This document shows, one piece after another, positions 25,620-34,853 of a stretch of 64,000 nt of DNA. The stretch is taken from NCBI GenBank assembly GCA_035544955.1, contig DASZZN010000033.1:62001-126000 (forward strand), in the 5' to 3' direction. This DNA comes from Candidatus Dormiibacterota bacterium. Lineage in GTDB: Bacteria > Chloroflexota > Dormibacteria > CF-121. Both the position numbers and the translations under genes were made by a program. The stretch's first letter is position 1. Each line of letters starts with the position of its first letter. The notes under the pieces were generated by a model. It made no database searches, was not told where the DNA came from, and saw only the letters and a list, made by a program, of their open reading frames with translations.

Positions 25620-26480
25620 TTAGTGGTGCGCCGTGATCTGTTCGAGCGCCCGCCGGGTCAGGACCTGTACCAGGTGCCGGCGGTAATCCGGCGAGCCGTT
25701 CAGGTCTTGCTGCGGGTTGGTGCCGTCCGCGGCCCGCTCGGCCGCCTGGCGAAGCTCGTCGTCGTGCCCCGCCTTGCCGCGCAACGCTCGCTCGACTGCG
25801 GATGCCCGGATCGGGCGGGTCCCCATCCCGGTGAGACCGATCGCCACCTGCGTGACCTCGTGACCGCTCACTCTCGCCTGCGCGGCGACCGCCACGATCG
25901 CCCAGTCCTGCGACCGCCGGCTGAACTTCAGGTAGGTGCCTCTGCTGCCCGGCGGCGGCGTCGCGATCCGGATCTCACGCAGGATCTCGTTGGGTTCGAG
26001 TGACGTCGTGAACGTGTCGACAAAGAAATCGTTGGCGGCGATGGTGCGTTCGCCCTTGGGGCCGACCACCTTGAGCTCGGCATCGAGCGCCAGCAAGCAG
26101 GCCGGGAAGTCCCCGTTTGGGTCGGCGTGCGCCGCCGCGCCGCCGATCGTCCCGCGGTTGCGAACCTGCGGGTCGCCGATCTGTGAGGCGGCGCTGGTCA
26201 ACAGCGGCAGCTTGCTCTTCAGCAGGTCGGAAAACTCGATGTCGTGGTGACTCGTCAGTGCGCCGATCGCGATGTGGCCGTCTTCCTCACGGATGTAGCT
26301 GAGGTTGCCAATACGGCCGATGTCCACCAGGAAGGACGGCGTCGAGAGGCGCAGCTTCATCAGCGGGATGAGACTATGCCCACCGGCGAGGACCTTCGAC
26401 TCCTGGCCGTGCTTGACCAGTTCCGCAACCGCCTCCGGCAGGCTGCGCGGGACGACGTAATCGAATGCGGCAGGCGTCAT
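25620..26480 (-). CDS. Mo-hydroxylase FAD-binding medium subunit, form II cluster
   Basis: 286 residues. FAD-binding motifs AGGHSLIPLMKLRLSTP and GTIGGAAAHADPNGDFPA are canonical. The C-terminal half holds the CoxM dimer-interface region (LKFSRRSQDWAIVAVAA). ATG 26480 overlaps the stop of the form II large subunit (ATGA). As third gene of S-L-M order it matches form II clusters rather than the M-S-L order of form I. Its partner oxidises an unidentified substrate. Confidence 0.92.
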   Translation of the reverse strand: MTPAAFDYVVPRSLPEAVAELVKHGQESKVLAGGHSLIPLMKLRLSTPSFLVDIGRIGNLSYIREEDGHIAIGALTSHHDIEFSDLLKSKLPLLTSAASQIGDPQVRNRGTIGGAAAHADPNGDFPACLLALDAELKVVGPKGERTIAANDFFVDTFTTSLEPNEILREIRIATPPPGSRGTYLKFSRRSQDWAIVAVAAQARVSGHEVTQVAIGLTGMGTRPIRASAVERALRGKAGHDDELRQAAERAADGTNPQQDLNGSPDYRRHLVQVLTRRALEQITAHH

Positions 26481-28828
26481 CGTTTTGTCCCTCCGTTGCG
26501 GTGCATCAGCGCCCAGAGTTTCTGTGGGGTGGCCGGCATGTCGATGTCCTTGACCCCGAATGGTTCGAGGGCGTCCACGATGGCGTTCATCACGGCGGGG
26601 GTTGAGGCGATCGTTCCCGCCTCCCCGACGCCCTTGGTGCCCAGCGGGTTGACCGGGCTGGGGGTCACCGTCGCCGCCAGCTCGTACGAGGGGACGTCGG
26701 ACGCCGTCGGAATCAGGTAGTCGACGAGGCTACCCGTCCGTAGCTGGCCAGACTCGTCATAAACCGCTTCTTCGAAGAGAGCCTGGCCGATACCCTGGGC
26801 GATGCCGCCATGGAGCTGGCCGTCGACCACCATCGGGTTGATCCTGTTGCCGACGTCGTCGACGGCGACGTAGCGAAGGATTTTCGTGGCGCCGGTTTCG
26901 GCATCGACTTCCACGACCGCGATGTGGGCGCCGAACGGCCAGACGAAGTTGGTGGGATCGAAGAAGGTCGTGGCCTCCAGACCGCCTTCCATGCCCTTAG
27001 GGAGCCGGCTGGTCTGGAAGGCGGCCACGGCGATCTCTTGGATGGTGACCCCTTTCGACGGCGTGCCTTTCACGAAGGCCTTGCCGTTTTCGTAGACGAC
27101 GTCGCCTTCCGCCGCCTCCAGCAAGTGGGCGGCGATCTTCCGCGCCTTCTCCTGCACCTTCATCGAGCTGATGTGCACGGCGTTGCCGTCCAGCGCCGTG
27201 CTCCGGCTACCGTAGGTGTCCATTCCCATGGGGCCGATCGCCGTGTCCCCATGCTGGACGTCGATGTCCTCGACGGGGATGCCGAGCACGTCGGATGCCA
27301 CCTGGGCGTAGGTCGTCTCGTGCCCCTGCCCATGCGGCGAGCTTCCGATGATAACGGTGGCCTTGCCGGTGAAATGGACGTTGACCACCGACATGCCCCA
27401 GAGCGAGACGCCGACCGCCGCCTGCGTGGCGCCCGCCGGGCCCAACCCACAGATCTCGATGTAGGTTGAGAGGCCAATGCCGATGTACTTGCCCTGCTTG
27501 CGCTTCTCCGCTTGCTCGCGGCGCAAGGCCTTGTAGTCGACCATCTCCAGGGCTTTGTCCAGGGTGATGGTGTAGTCGCCCGAATCGTAGGTGAGCCCGA
27601 GCAAGGTCGTGAAGGGCTGGTCCTCCACCCGGACGAAATTCTTCCGCCGGACCTCGACCGGGTCGATGCCGGTCTCACGGGCCACCAGGTCCATCACCCG
27701 CTCGATCAGGTACGTCGCCTCAGGCCGGCCGGCCCCGCGGTAAGCGTCGGTCGGCGTCGTGTTCGTGAAGACGCCGACCGCCCTTCCATCGAACGCCTTC
27801 ATCTTGTAGGCGCCCTGCGCGACCAGCATGCCCAGCACCTGGAAGGTGCCAAACTGGCTGCAGTAGCCGCCGAGGTTGAGCCACTGCGTCGGCCGGAGGC
27901 CGAGTACGGTGCCATCCTTCTTCGCGGCGATCTCGACATCCCAGATCTGGTCCCGCCCATGGTGGGTTGCCTTGGTGTTTTCGCTTCGATCCTCGATCCA
28001 TTTGACCGGCCGACCCAACTTCCGCGACGCGAGGGCGGTCAGAATCTCCTCGGGGTAGACCCGGATCTTCGACCCAAACCCGCCACCAACCTCGGGCGCG
28101 ACCACCCGAACGTTGCTTTCGGGAATGCCAAGGATGACAGCCAGCCACACCTTGACAAAGTGCGGAATCTGGGTCGATGACCACACGGTGAGCTTGTTGG
28201 CGAACGTCTTGTAATCTGCCAGCACGCCGCGTGGCTCGATCGCGATTGGGATCAGGCGTTGCTGGACGAGGCGCTGCTTGATCGTGATGTCGGCTTCCTT
28301 GAAGGCGGCCTCGATATCGCCGGCCGCAAACTTGGTGTCATACGAGAGGTTGCTTCCCAGCTCTTCGTGGAGGATGGGAGCGCCCTTCTCGATGGCTTTC
28401 TCGATGTCCGTGACCGCCGGCAGCGGCTCGTACTTGATGTCGATCCGCTCACCCGCGTCCTCGGCGGCGGCCCGGCTCGAGGCCAGCACGATCGCAACCG
28501 GCTCGCCCACGTAATGAACCTTGTCGATCGCGACCGGATAGTGGTTCGGATACTTCTTATCGGGTACAAAGCACACCGTGACCGGCAGGGGTGCGCCGAA
28601 CTCCGGCTTCAGGTCTTTCCCGGTAAAGATCGCGATCACGCCGTCGGCTTCCTTCGCCCGGGCGGTCTCGATGCCGAGGATCCTCGCGTGGGCCTCGCTC
28701 GATCGGATCACGTGCATGTGGACGACGGCCGTCTGTGCAATGTCGTCGACGTAGCTGCCGGTCCCGGTGACCAGCCGTGGATCTTCGCGTCGCTTGACGG
28801 AGGCGCCAACCATTTGGGATATCGCCAT
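26477..28828 (-). CDS. Molybdenum hydroxylase large subunit, form II CO dehydrogenase-like
   Basis: 783 residues. The active-site loop is AYRGAGR (about residues 362-368), the form II signature: no Cys for the Cu bridge, so CO is probably not the main substrate. Moco motifs GGGFGSKIRVYPEE, GSSPHGQGHETTYAQ and GTKGVGEAGTIASTPAVM are intact. Form II enzymes have been linked to CO, aldehydes, nicotinate or other N-heterocycles without consensus. Second gene of a form II S-L-M set with coxD, coxE and xdhC downstream. Confidence 0.92.
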   Translation of the reverse strand: MAISQMVGASVKRREDPRLVTGTGSYVDDIAQTAVVHMHVIRSSEAHARILGIETARAKEADGVIAIFTGKDLKPEFGAPLPVTVCFVPDKKYPNHYPVAIDKVHYVGEPVAIVLASSRAAAEDAGERIDIKYEPLPAVTDIEKAIEKGAPILHEELGSNLSYDTKFAAGDIEAAFKEADITIKQRLVQQRLIPIAIEPRGVLADYKTFANKLTVWSSTQIPHFVKVWLAVILGIPESNVRVVAPEVGGGFGSKIRVYPEEILTALASRKLGRPVKWIEDRSENTKATHHGRDQIWDVEIAAKKDGTVLGLRPTQWLNLGGYCSQFGTFQVLGMLVAQGAYKMKAFDGRAVGVFTNTTPTDAYRGAGRPEATYLIERVMDLVARETGIDPVEVRRKNFVRVEDQPFTTLLGLTYDSGDYTITLDKALEMVDYKALRREQAEKRKQGKYIGIGLSTYIEICGLGPAGATQAAVGVSLWGMSVVNVHFTGKATVIIGSSPHGQGHETTYAQVASDVLGIPVEDIDVQHGDTAIGPMGMDTYGSRSTALDGNAVHISSMKVQEKARKIAAHLLEAAEGDVVYENGKAFVKGTPSKGVTIQEIAVAAFQTSRLPKGMEGGLEATTFFDPTNFVWPFGAHIAVVEVDAETGATKILRYVAVDDVGNRINPMVVDGQLHGGIAQGIGQALFEEAVYDESGQLRTGSLVDYLIPTASDVPSYELAATVTPSPVNPLGTKGVGEAGTIASTPAVMNAIVDALEPFGVKDIDMPATPQKLWALMHRNGGTKR

Positions 28829-28843
28829 CTTGAAATCCTCCCT

Positions 28844-29347
28844 CTAGGAGACCGGCGCGGGCGCTTTGCGCTCGGCCCCAGGCGCCATCACCTTGGCCGC
28901 CGCCTGGATCGACTTGACAATGTTGTGGTAGCCGGTACAGCGGCAGAGGTTGCCCTCGAGCCCCATTCGGATCTCTTGCTCGGTCGGGTTGGGGTTGCGC
29001 TCGAGCAGCTGCTTCGCCGCCATGATCATGCCCGGGGTGCAGAAGCCGCACTGGAGGCCGTGCTCGTCCCAGAATGCCTTCTGAAGAGGATGTAGCGTCG
29101 ATCCCTTGGCCAGGCCCTCGATCGTCGTGACCTGGGCCCCATCGGCCTGGACGGCGAAGACCGTGCAGGACTTCACGCTGTGGCCGTCCAACTCGACGGT
29201 GCACGCTCCGCAGTTGCTGGTGTCGCACCCGACATGCGTCCCAGTGAGCCCCGCCAGCTCTCGGATGTACTGCACCAGCAGCAGCCGAGGCTCCACCTCG
29301 TGCTCGTGCTTGGTGCCATTGATGGTGACGGCAACCCTGCGCCTCAT
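28844..29347 (-). CDS. Molybdenum hydroxylase [2Fe-2S] small subunit, form II cluster
   Basis: 167 residues from ATG 29347, which follows AGGGAGG by 5 nt; an upstream extension is rejected. Clusters: [12 protein letters not shown] with KSCTVF, then CGFCTPGM and [10 protein letters not shown], all ligands present. First gene of an operon running through large subunit, medium subunit, coxD, coxE, a small membrane protein, xdhC and a molybdopterin-binding protein. A promoter candidate sits at 29388-29416. Confidence 0.93.
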   Translation of the reverse strand: MRRRVAVTINGTKHEHEVEPRLLLVQYIRELAGLTGTHVGCDTSNCGACTVELDGHSVKSCTVFAVQADGAQVTTIEGLAKGSTLHPLQKAFWDEHGLQCGFCTPGMIMAAKQLLERNPNPTEQEIRMGLEGNLCRCTGYHNIVKSIQAAAKVMAPGAERKAPAPVS

Positions 29348-29387
29348 AGCCACCTCCCTCTGATTAGCCGATCCGCCTGCCAAAGAA

Positions 29388-29416
29388 GGTATAACACCCG
29401 AATTGCCGAGTGTCTA
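29388..29416 (-). promoter_or_regulatory. Promoter candidate of form II/maturation operon
   Basis: Minus strand: TAGACA (29416-29411), 17-nt spacer, TATACC (29393-29388), about 40 nt upstream of the small-subunit start. Two mismatches to consensus in each box at most. Confidence 0.5.
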
Positions 29417-29434
29417 GACGCTCCTGAGACCGTC

Positions 29435-29459
29435 GGGGCCGGGCGCGCCGCCCGGCCCC
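29435..29459 (-). terminator. Terminator of subtilase gene
   Basis: GGGGCCGGGC (29435-29444) and GCCCGGCCCC (29450-29459) pair perfectly around a 5-nt loop, 9 nt after the subtilase stop at 29469. No U-tract. Confidence 0.6.
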
Positions 29460-29468
29460 TACCAGCGA

Positions 29469-31046
29469 CTAGTTCTGGTGATCTCCGCCTTCGTCGCCGC
29501 CGCCGATCGCCCTCAACGCATTCACCTGGCCGTGTCCGTACCAGGAGTTGTCGTCCGCCTCACCCGTGCAGGTCTGCGGCGCAACGTTGTTCACAGAGGG
29601 GAAGAACGCGTACTGGGCGAGCACCGCCGCTGTCGGGCAAGCGATCGGGTCGGCCGTCTCTTGCAGCCGCTCCCGAACATCCGAAGCACTCATCCGACCG
29701 AACCGGCTGATCATCAGCGCCACCAAACCCGTCACATGGGGCGATGCCATCGAGGTCCCCTGCAGGTAGCAGTAGAAGGCGTTCGATCCACCGGCCGGAT
29801 CGACCACCGGTCGCAAGCAGGAGTTCTTGAGGCTTACCGGGTAGGTCGACAGGACCCGGCCGTTGGGCGCCGCCGCCGTCTTCTGCAGAACGCTATCGCC
29901 GCCGGGAGCCGCAACGTTGATGACGTCCATGCCGTAGTTCGAGTAGAACGACTTCCGGCCCAGGTTGCCCGTGGCGCTGACCGCGATGACTCCCGGCATC
30001 TGGACCGGGATGACTTTGCAAGCCTTCGTGACCGGTCGGGTCACCGGCGTGGTGTCGTCCGGGCTCTGGCGATCCTGGGTCGGATTCGCCATGTCGTCCG
30101 CGAAGTTCCCCGCCGCCGCCACGTTGACGACGCCCTTTCGGGTCGCGTAGGCAATCGCGCGTCCCTCGGCTTTGAGGATCAGGCGCTCCTGCTGGGTACC
30201 GTTCGGACAGTTGTAGTAGTAGGGATCAGCGAAGTAGCTGTTGTTCGTGACGTTGAAGTGATGGGATCCCGCCCACATGAAGGCGCAGACCACCGCCTGT
30301 GGGAAGAAGAATCCCAGGCTGTCCCCGGCCTTGATGCCGGCAATCCGGACGTTTGGCGCAACCCCGACGATGCCGATGCGGTTCGACGCGGCCGCGATGG
30401 TTCCTGCCGTATGCGTCCCATGCCCGTTGACATCCATGGCCGCGGCAGCGCCCGCGACCGGCGAACCGCTGAGGCAGTTCACACTGTTCGCGCTATCGAC
30501 GTTGGGAGCCAGGTCCGGATGGGTGTAATCGAGGCCGGTGTCGATATCCCCGACCAACACGGAGCGACTGCCGCCCGTGATCTTGTGCGCTGCGGGGGTT
30601 TGGATCTGCTTCATATCCCACTGAAGCGCGGACAGGTTGTCGCTATCGCTGGCGGGCTTGCCGCCATTTCCTTCATGATCGCCGCCGCTGTTCTCGATCG
30701 TGGGCTTGAGATGGAATGCCAACGTGTTTGCATTGGCGGCGCCCTCGACGTCGAGGTTTTTCTGCGCCCGGCCGGCGAATTGGGCATCGCCCGTCCGGAC
30801 GACGACGACCCCGATCGCGTCGTAGCTCGCCACGATCGTGCCGCCCTGCAGGCGGAGCTGGCTCAGCAGGCGAGCCGACACGTTCTCCTGTTTGGCGAGC
30901 ACGATGTAGGTCTGGGATGTCGACGCCGCATCGGCGCCGACCGTCGACGTGATGGGTGTGATTCCGGCGACGAGCGCCGCAGCTCCGGCGATTGCGCTGA
31001 ACCGTGCGAGCACACGCGTGCGCAGGCCAAAGAACGTCCGCGTCAT
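29469..31046 (-). CDS. Secreted subtilisin-like serine protease (S8)
   Basis: 525 residues. A signal peptide (about 1-40, LVAGITPITSTVGADA) is followed by an I9-like inhibitor propeptide (YIVLAKQENVSARLLSQL...VVVVRTGDAQF). Catalytic triad: Asp in GDIDTGLDYTHPDL (about 168), His in NGHGTHTAG (about 208), Ser in GTSMASPHVTG (about 431); oxyanion Asn lies in AAAGNFADD. Six or more Cys suggest disulfides in the exported enzyme. It stands alone between the cox operon and a monooxygenase-like gene and likely degrades extracellular protein. Confidence 0.92.
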   Translation of the reverse strand: MTRTFFGLRTRVLARFSAIAGAAALVAGITPITSTVGADAASTSQTYIVLAKQENVSARLLSQLRLQGGTIVASYDAIGVVVVRTGDAQFAGRAQKNLDVEGAANANTLAFHLKPTIENSGGDHEGNGGKPASDSDNLSALQWDMKQIQTPAAHKITGGSRSVLVGDIDTGLDYTHPDLAPNVDSANSVNCLSGSPVAGAAAAMDVNGHGTHTAGTIAAASNRIGIVGVAPNVRIAGIKAGDSLGFFFPQAVVCAFMWAGSHHFNVTNNSYFADPYYYNCPNGTQQERLILKAEGRAIAYATRKGVVNVAAAGNFADDMANPTQDRQSPDDTTPVTRPVTKACKVIPVQMPGVIAVSATGNLGRKSFYSNYGMDVINVAAPGGDSVLQKTAAAPNGRVLSTYPVSLKNSCLRPVVDPAGGSNAFYCYLQGTSMASPHVTGLVALMISRFGRMSASDVRERLQETADPIACPTAAVLAQYAFFPSVNNVAPQTCTGEADDNSWYGHGQVNALRAIGGGDEGGDHQN

Positions 31047-31317
31047 GGGTTTCCCTCCCTTGGTCTAGTCGTGGTCGAGACGAACGGACCCACCGTAGCA
31101 GGGGGCAGCGAACCCGTCAAGGAGGGGTTAACTCGGGGGAACGTCCGGCAAATGATGGCTCAGGGTTGAGCCTCACGGGGAATGGGTACCCTTAATGTAA
31201 GGCCCCTCGGGACGCTTTGACGTCCCTCCCTCGCTCAAGATCAAGTGAGCCTGGTCCTTTCGATCGATCCCTCACCAGTCACGACTTGCTAAAGCAGGTT
31301 GTGCAAGGAGACATCGT

Positions 31318-31971
31318 ATGTCAGTACAGAATCAGGCGACCTCGTATACCCGCGTCGTACGTCTCAAGGGCGATCCGACGAAGATCGAAGAGGCGATCAA
31401 GCTTTGGACGCAGGATATTCTGCCCCTCTTCAAGAAGCAGAAGGGTTTCACCGGCGTGACGCTCCTCGGCAATCGGAAAACCGGCGACGCCTTGACCGTT
31501 TCTTACTGGGAGACCGAAGGAACGATGAAGGATGCTCGCGGCCAGGTTCGTCCCGAGGCGCTCAAATTGCTGAGCAAGATCGGCGGCAGCATCGTCGATG
31601 ACGACGAGTGCGAAGTCGCCCTGCTCGAGCGCTTCAAGCCACCGATGGCCGGCGCATACGCCCGCGTGACCACCGTTCAGGGCGACCCGGCGCACGCTTC
31701 TGACGCCATCTCCAACTTCACGGAGAACATCCTGCCGGCGATCGCGAAGCAGCCCGGCGCGCGGACCGCGTACTTCTTCGTCAACCGCCAGTCCGGCAAG
31801 ACGTTCGGGGGTTCGATCTGGGACACCGAACACGATCTACAGAAGAGTGAGACTTCGATCGGTACTCTGTGCGCGGACGCGGTCAAGAAGTTTGGCGGCC
31901 GCGATGCCCTGACCGAGGCTTTCGAAATCTACTTCACCGAGATTCTTACGCCGGTCGCGCCAGTCCGCTAA
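31318..31971 (+). CDS. Tandem ABM-like (antibiotic biosynthesis monooxygenase fold) protein
   Basis: 217 residues made of two related ferredoxin-like halves (about 8-105 and 112-217). Each begins with YTRVVRLKGDPTKIEEAI or YARVTTVQGDPAHASDAI, has ILP near the end of helix 1, and a strand pair with NRKTGDALTVSYWET or NRQSGKTFGGSIWDT. This is the dimeric alpha/beta barrel of ABM proteins fused into one chain. ATG 31318 has AAGGAGA upstream. The substrate is unknown; many such proteins act on quinones or haem-like compounds. A strong hairpin follows. Confidence 0.78.
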   Translation: MSVQNQATSYTRVVRLKGDPTKIEEAIKLWTQDILPLFKKQKGFTGVTLLGNRKTGDALTVSYWETEGTMKDARGQVRPEALKLLSKIGGSIVDDDECEVALLERFKPPMAGAYARVTTVQGDPAHASDAISNFTENILPAIAKQPGARTAYFFVNRQSGKTFGGSIWDTEHDLQKSETSIGTLCADAVKKFGGRDALTEAFEIYFTEILTPVAPVR

Positions 31972-31993
31972 GCCGTATCGAGGGGCGCCTCCC

Positions 31994-32026
31994 AGGGCCG
32001 GTCCGATCATGATCTGGACCGGCCCT
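31994..32026 (+). terminator. Terminator of ABM-like gene
   Basis: AGGGCCGGTCC (31994-32004) pairs perfectly with GGACCGGCCCT (32016-32026); the 11-nt loop itself contains the palindrome GATCATGATC. It follows the stop at 31971 by 22 nt. Confidence 0.62.
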
Positions 32027-32064
32027 AACCCTCATGATGGGGGGATGACGGAGGACAAATAAGG

Positions 32065-32610
32065 GTGCTCGTCGGGCCGCTGGGCGCGAGCGAGCTTACC
32101 GACCGATTTCGCCAGCGTGCGACGCAGGCGGGGGCAACGGTGCAGACCGTCCCGGATGACAGCGCCGCCGTCGCAGCGGTAGCACTGGTTGCGCGACAGT
32201 TCGACGCACCCCGGGTCACGGCGACGCCCGAAGGAGCGCGCTTCGCCCCAGCTGGGGCCCTGGTCGGCGGCTCCGCGTTGGAAGTTGCGGACGCCGAGAT
32301 GGGCGTCTCGGTTGGCCGTCTCGCGGTGGCCGAAACCGGATCGGTGCTGCTCGGTTCGAACAACACGGAAGCGCGGCTTGTTGGGATGCTGGCCCGAACC
32401 CATGTGGTCGTGGTCTCCGCGCGCCTTCTGGTCCCGTCCCTCGATGACGCGGCCGAAACCGTTCGGGCTCTCGCCGGCCCGGGGCCGGAGCAGCTCCGTT
32501 ACCTGGGACTCGTCACCGGCCCGAGCAGGACGGCCGATATCGAGCGGGTCCTGACCATTGGGGTCCAGGGACCCCGTGCGCTGCATGTCGTCCTGATCGA
32601 GGATTCCTGA
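32065..32610 (+). CDS. lutC: LutC-like LUD-domain protein
   Basis: 181 residues from GTG 32065. The LUD fold is recognised by GALVGGSALEVADAEMGVSVGRLAVAETGSVLLGSNN (key pieces: ADAEMGV and AETGSVLL) and the C-terminal GPSRTADIERVLTIGVQGPRALHVVLIED, which is the LutC ending (SRTADIE..L..GVHGP). LutABC oxidise L-lactate to pyruvate in Bacillus. The gene is 4 nt upstream of a LutB-LutA fusion, so all three activities are present in two genes, with lutC first rather than last. Confidence 0.88.
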   Translation: MLVGPLGASELTDRFRQRATQAGATVQTVPDDSAAVAAVALVARQFDAPRVTATPEGARFAPAGALVGGSALEVADAEMGVSVGRLAVAETGSVLLGSNNTEARLVGMLARTHVVVVSARLLVPSLDDAAETVRALAGPGPEQLRYLGLVTGPSRTADIERVLTIGVQGPRALHVVLIEDS

Positions 32611-32614
32611 GGTC

Positions 32615-34804
32615 GTGATCGGGATGAGCTTTCGAGAGCGCTACCGCCGGGCCGTTCACGACATTCAACTGCGCACGAATCTACTGGCCTTTCAGCGCGG
32701 CTGGCGGCAAAGCCGCGCCGAGCGGTTTGCGGAATACGTCGGCCCGGATGGGCAGTCGGGCGAGGCGGAGTTCGACACGCTCCGCCGGCAGCTCGCCGGC
32801 GCGAAGGACGCGGTGATCGCCGACCAGGAGGCCGCTTTCGCCCGATTCAAGTCGGCTGCCGAATCGAATGGTGCGGTCGTCTACCAGGCGTCGAGCGCTG
32901 ACGACGCCACCAAGTACATCCTGAGCCTTTGTGAGCGAGCCGGATCGACCATCCTGGTCAAGACCAAGTCGATGGTCAGTGAAGAGATCTTCCTGAACCA
33001 CTACCTCGAGTCAAGGGGCATCCGGGCCGTAGAGACCGACCTCGGGGAATGGATCGTCCAGCTCCGTCACGAGACGCCGTCGCACATGGTGATGCCGGCG
33101 ATTCACCTCAGCCGGGAGCAGGTTGGCGAGACGTTTTCCGAGGCGACCGGCCGGGAGGTTTCCAGGGAGGACGTCGGCGAACAAGTTGGGCTGGCGCGCA
33201 CCGAGCTGCGCAAAGACTTTCTCGCCGCCCGCGTCGGCATGACCGGGGCGAACGCGCTGGTCGCCGAGAGCGGCACGGCCATGATTATCACGAACGAGGG
33301 CAACGAGGCAATGGTCACCACCCTGCCCGATGTCCACGTGATGCTGGTCGGGTACGAGAAGTTAGTAGCGACCTTCGGCGATGCGATGACACAGCTGCGC
33401 CTCCTGCCGCGCTCTGCCACCGGCCAGCACCTGACGTCCTACGTCACCTTCATCAGCGGTCCCGATCGTCCCGGGCGTGAGCTTCACTATGTCTTCGTCG
33501 ACAACGGGCGCAGCGCAATGCGGCGCGATCCCGACTTCGTCGACGCGCTGCGCTGCATCCGCTGTGCGGCCTGCGCCAGCGTCTGCCCGCCGTACCAGGT
33601 GGTCGGCGGACACGTGTTCGGCCACATCTACTCGGGAGCCATCGGTCTGGTCAACACGCCGTTTCATCACGGGCTCGACCACGCGGCCGGTCCGCAGTCC
33701 CTTTGCGTCAGCTGCAACGCCTGTCAGACGGTGTGCCCGGTCGACATCCCGTTGCCGCGCCAGATTCTCGACGTCCGGCGCCGGGTCGTTGAGGCACACG
33801 GAATTTCACCGTTGAAGCGCGCCGTCCTGTTTATCTGGGGCCGCCCGCGGCTCTTCCGCGGCATCGCCCGCGCCGTCGCAGTCGTGGGCGCGCCGGTTAC
33901 GCGAGACGGATTCTTGCGGCTTCCCCTTCCCGTCCAGCAGCGCTGGCGAACCCCGCCTGCCCCGAGCGTACGGCCCGCCCGTCAGCGCCTGAAGACCGTC
34001 ATCGAGCCGGCGACAACAGGACCGCTCGCTGACAGCGGGGCGAAAGGCAAGACCGTCGCCTATTTCATCCAGTGCCTCACCGACCCGCTCGCGCCTGAGC
34101 AGGCTGAGTCGGCAGTGAAGCTTCTCTCGGCATGCGGGGCACGGGTTATGGTTCCGATGGCGCAACATTGCTGCGGTCTGCCATTCCTCGACTCGGGCGA
34201 CGCCCACGGTGCCAAACGGCTGGCCAGGCAGACGATTGTCATGCTCGAATCCACGACCGCCGACTACATCGTTTCAGCGGCAAACTCCTGTGTGGCGACG
34301 ATCGTCCACGACTATCCCCACCTCTTTAAGGACGAGCCGCAGTGGAAAGCGCGGGCGGAACGGCTCCGCGAACGGGTACGCGACCTGGCGTCCTTCCTCG
34401 TCAACGTCGCCCGATTACCGGCCGGCGCGCTGGCAAATCCCTCCAATGACGTCGTCACCTACCATCCGTTCTGCCAGAGCCTCAACGTCCTCCACGCGGA
34501 TCAGGCGGCGCGGCGACTACTGATTGAGGTGTGCGGACTGGAATTGCGCGAACTGCCAGAGGCCAATGTCTGTTGTGGCTTCGGCGGATCCACCTCGTTC
34601 GACGCCCCGGAGGTAGCGCGCGGCATCGTCGACCGCAAGCTCTCGAACATCGACAGCAGCGGGGCCGACGTCGTGGTCACCGACAATCCGGGCTGCATCC
34701 TGCACCTACGGGGAGCTGCACACGCGAGCCGCCGTCGTCTCCGAGTGCTCCACCTGGCCGAAATCATGGCCAGCAGGCTGGAGGAACGCTCACGGAGCGG
34801 CTAG
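32615..34804 (+). CDS. LutB-LutA fusion: iron-sulfur lactate utilisation protein
   Basis: 729 residues. Residues 1-300 are the LutB LUD domain (VKTKSMVSEEI, GTAMIITNEGNEAM). Two 4Fe-4S motifs follow: CIRCAACASVC (about 314) and CVSCNACQTVC (about 364). From about residue 480 come two LutA/GlpC-type CCG domains, with CCG in AQHCCGLPFLD (about 518) and ANVCCGFGG (about 652) and the partner Cys in each. In Bacillus LutA and LutB are separate. GTG 32615 or ATG 32624 may start it. Together with LutC it should oxidise L-lactate and pass electrons to an acceptor. Confidence 0.9.
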   Translation: MIGMSFRERYRRAVHDIQLRTNLLAFQRGWRQSRAERFAEYVGPDGQSGEAEFDTLRRQLAGAKDAVIADQEAAFARFKSAAESNGAVVYQASSADDATKYILSLCERAGSTILVKTKSMVSEEIFLNHYLESRGIRAVETDLGEWIVQLRHETPSHMVMPAIHLSREQVGETFSEATGREVSREDVGEQVGLARTELRKDFLAARVGMTGANALVAESGTAMIITNEGNEAMVTTLPDVHVMLVGYEKLVATFGDAMTQLRLLPRSATGQHLTSYVTFISGPDRPGRELHYVFVDNGRSAMRRDPDFVDALRCIRCAACASVCPPYQVVGGHVFGHIYSGAIGLVNTPFHHGLDHAAGPQSLCVSCNACQTVCPVDIPLPRQILDVRRRVVEAHGISPLKRAVLFIWGRPRLFRGIARAVAVVGAPVTRDGFLRLPLPVQQRWRTPPAPSVRPARQRLKTVIEPATTGPLADSGAKGKTVAYFIQCLTDPLAPEQAESAVKLLSACGARVMVPMAQHCCGLPFLDSGDAHGAKRLARQTIVMLESTTADYIVSAANSCVATIVHDYPHLFKDEPQWKARAERLRERVRDLASFLVNVARLPAGALANPSNDVVTYHPFCQSLNVLHADQAARRLLIEVCGLELRELPEANVCCGFGGSTSFDAPEVARGIVDRKLSNIDSSGADVVVTDNPGCILHLRGAAHASRRRLRVLHLAEIMASRLEERSRSG

Positions 34805-34853
34805 TATCCGGCTAGCGCAGTCGAGCTCGAGCCGCGGGCTGCTGCCCTGACCT

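Noticed and set aside
31209-31226. GGGACG/CGTCCC hairpin before the ABM-like gene
   Set aside because: Six base pairs, about 90 nt from the start and no repeat elsewhere; too weak to call.
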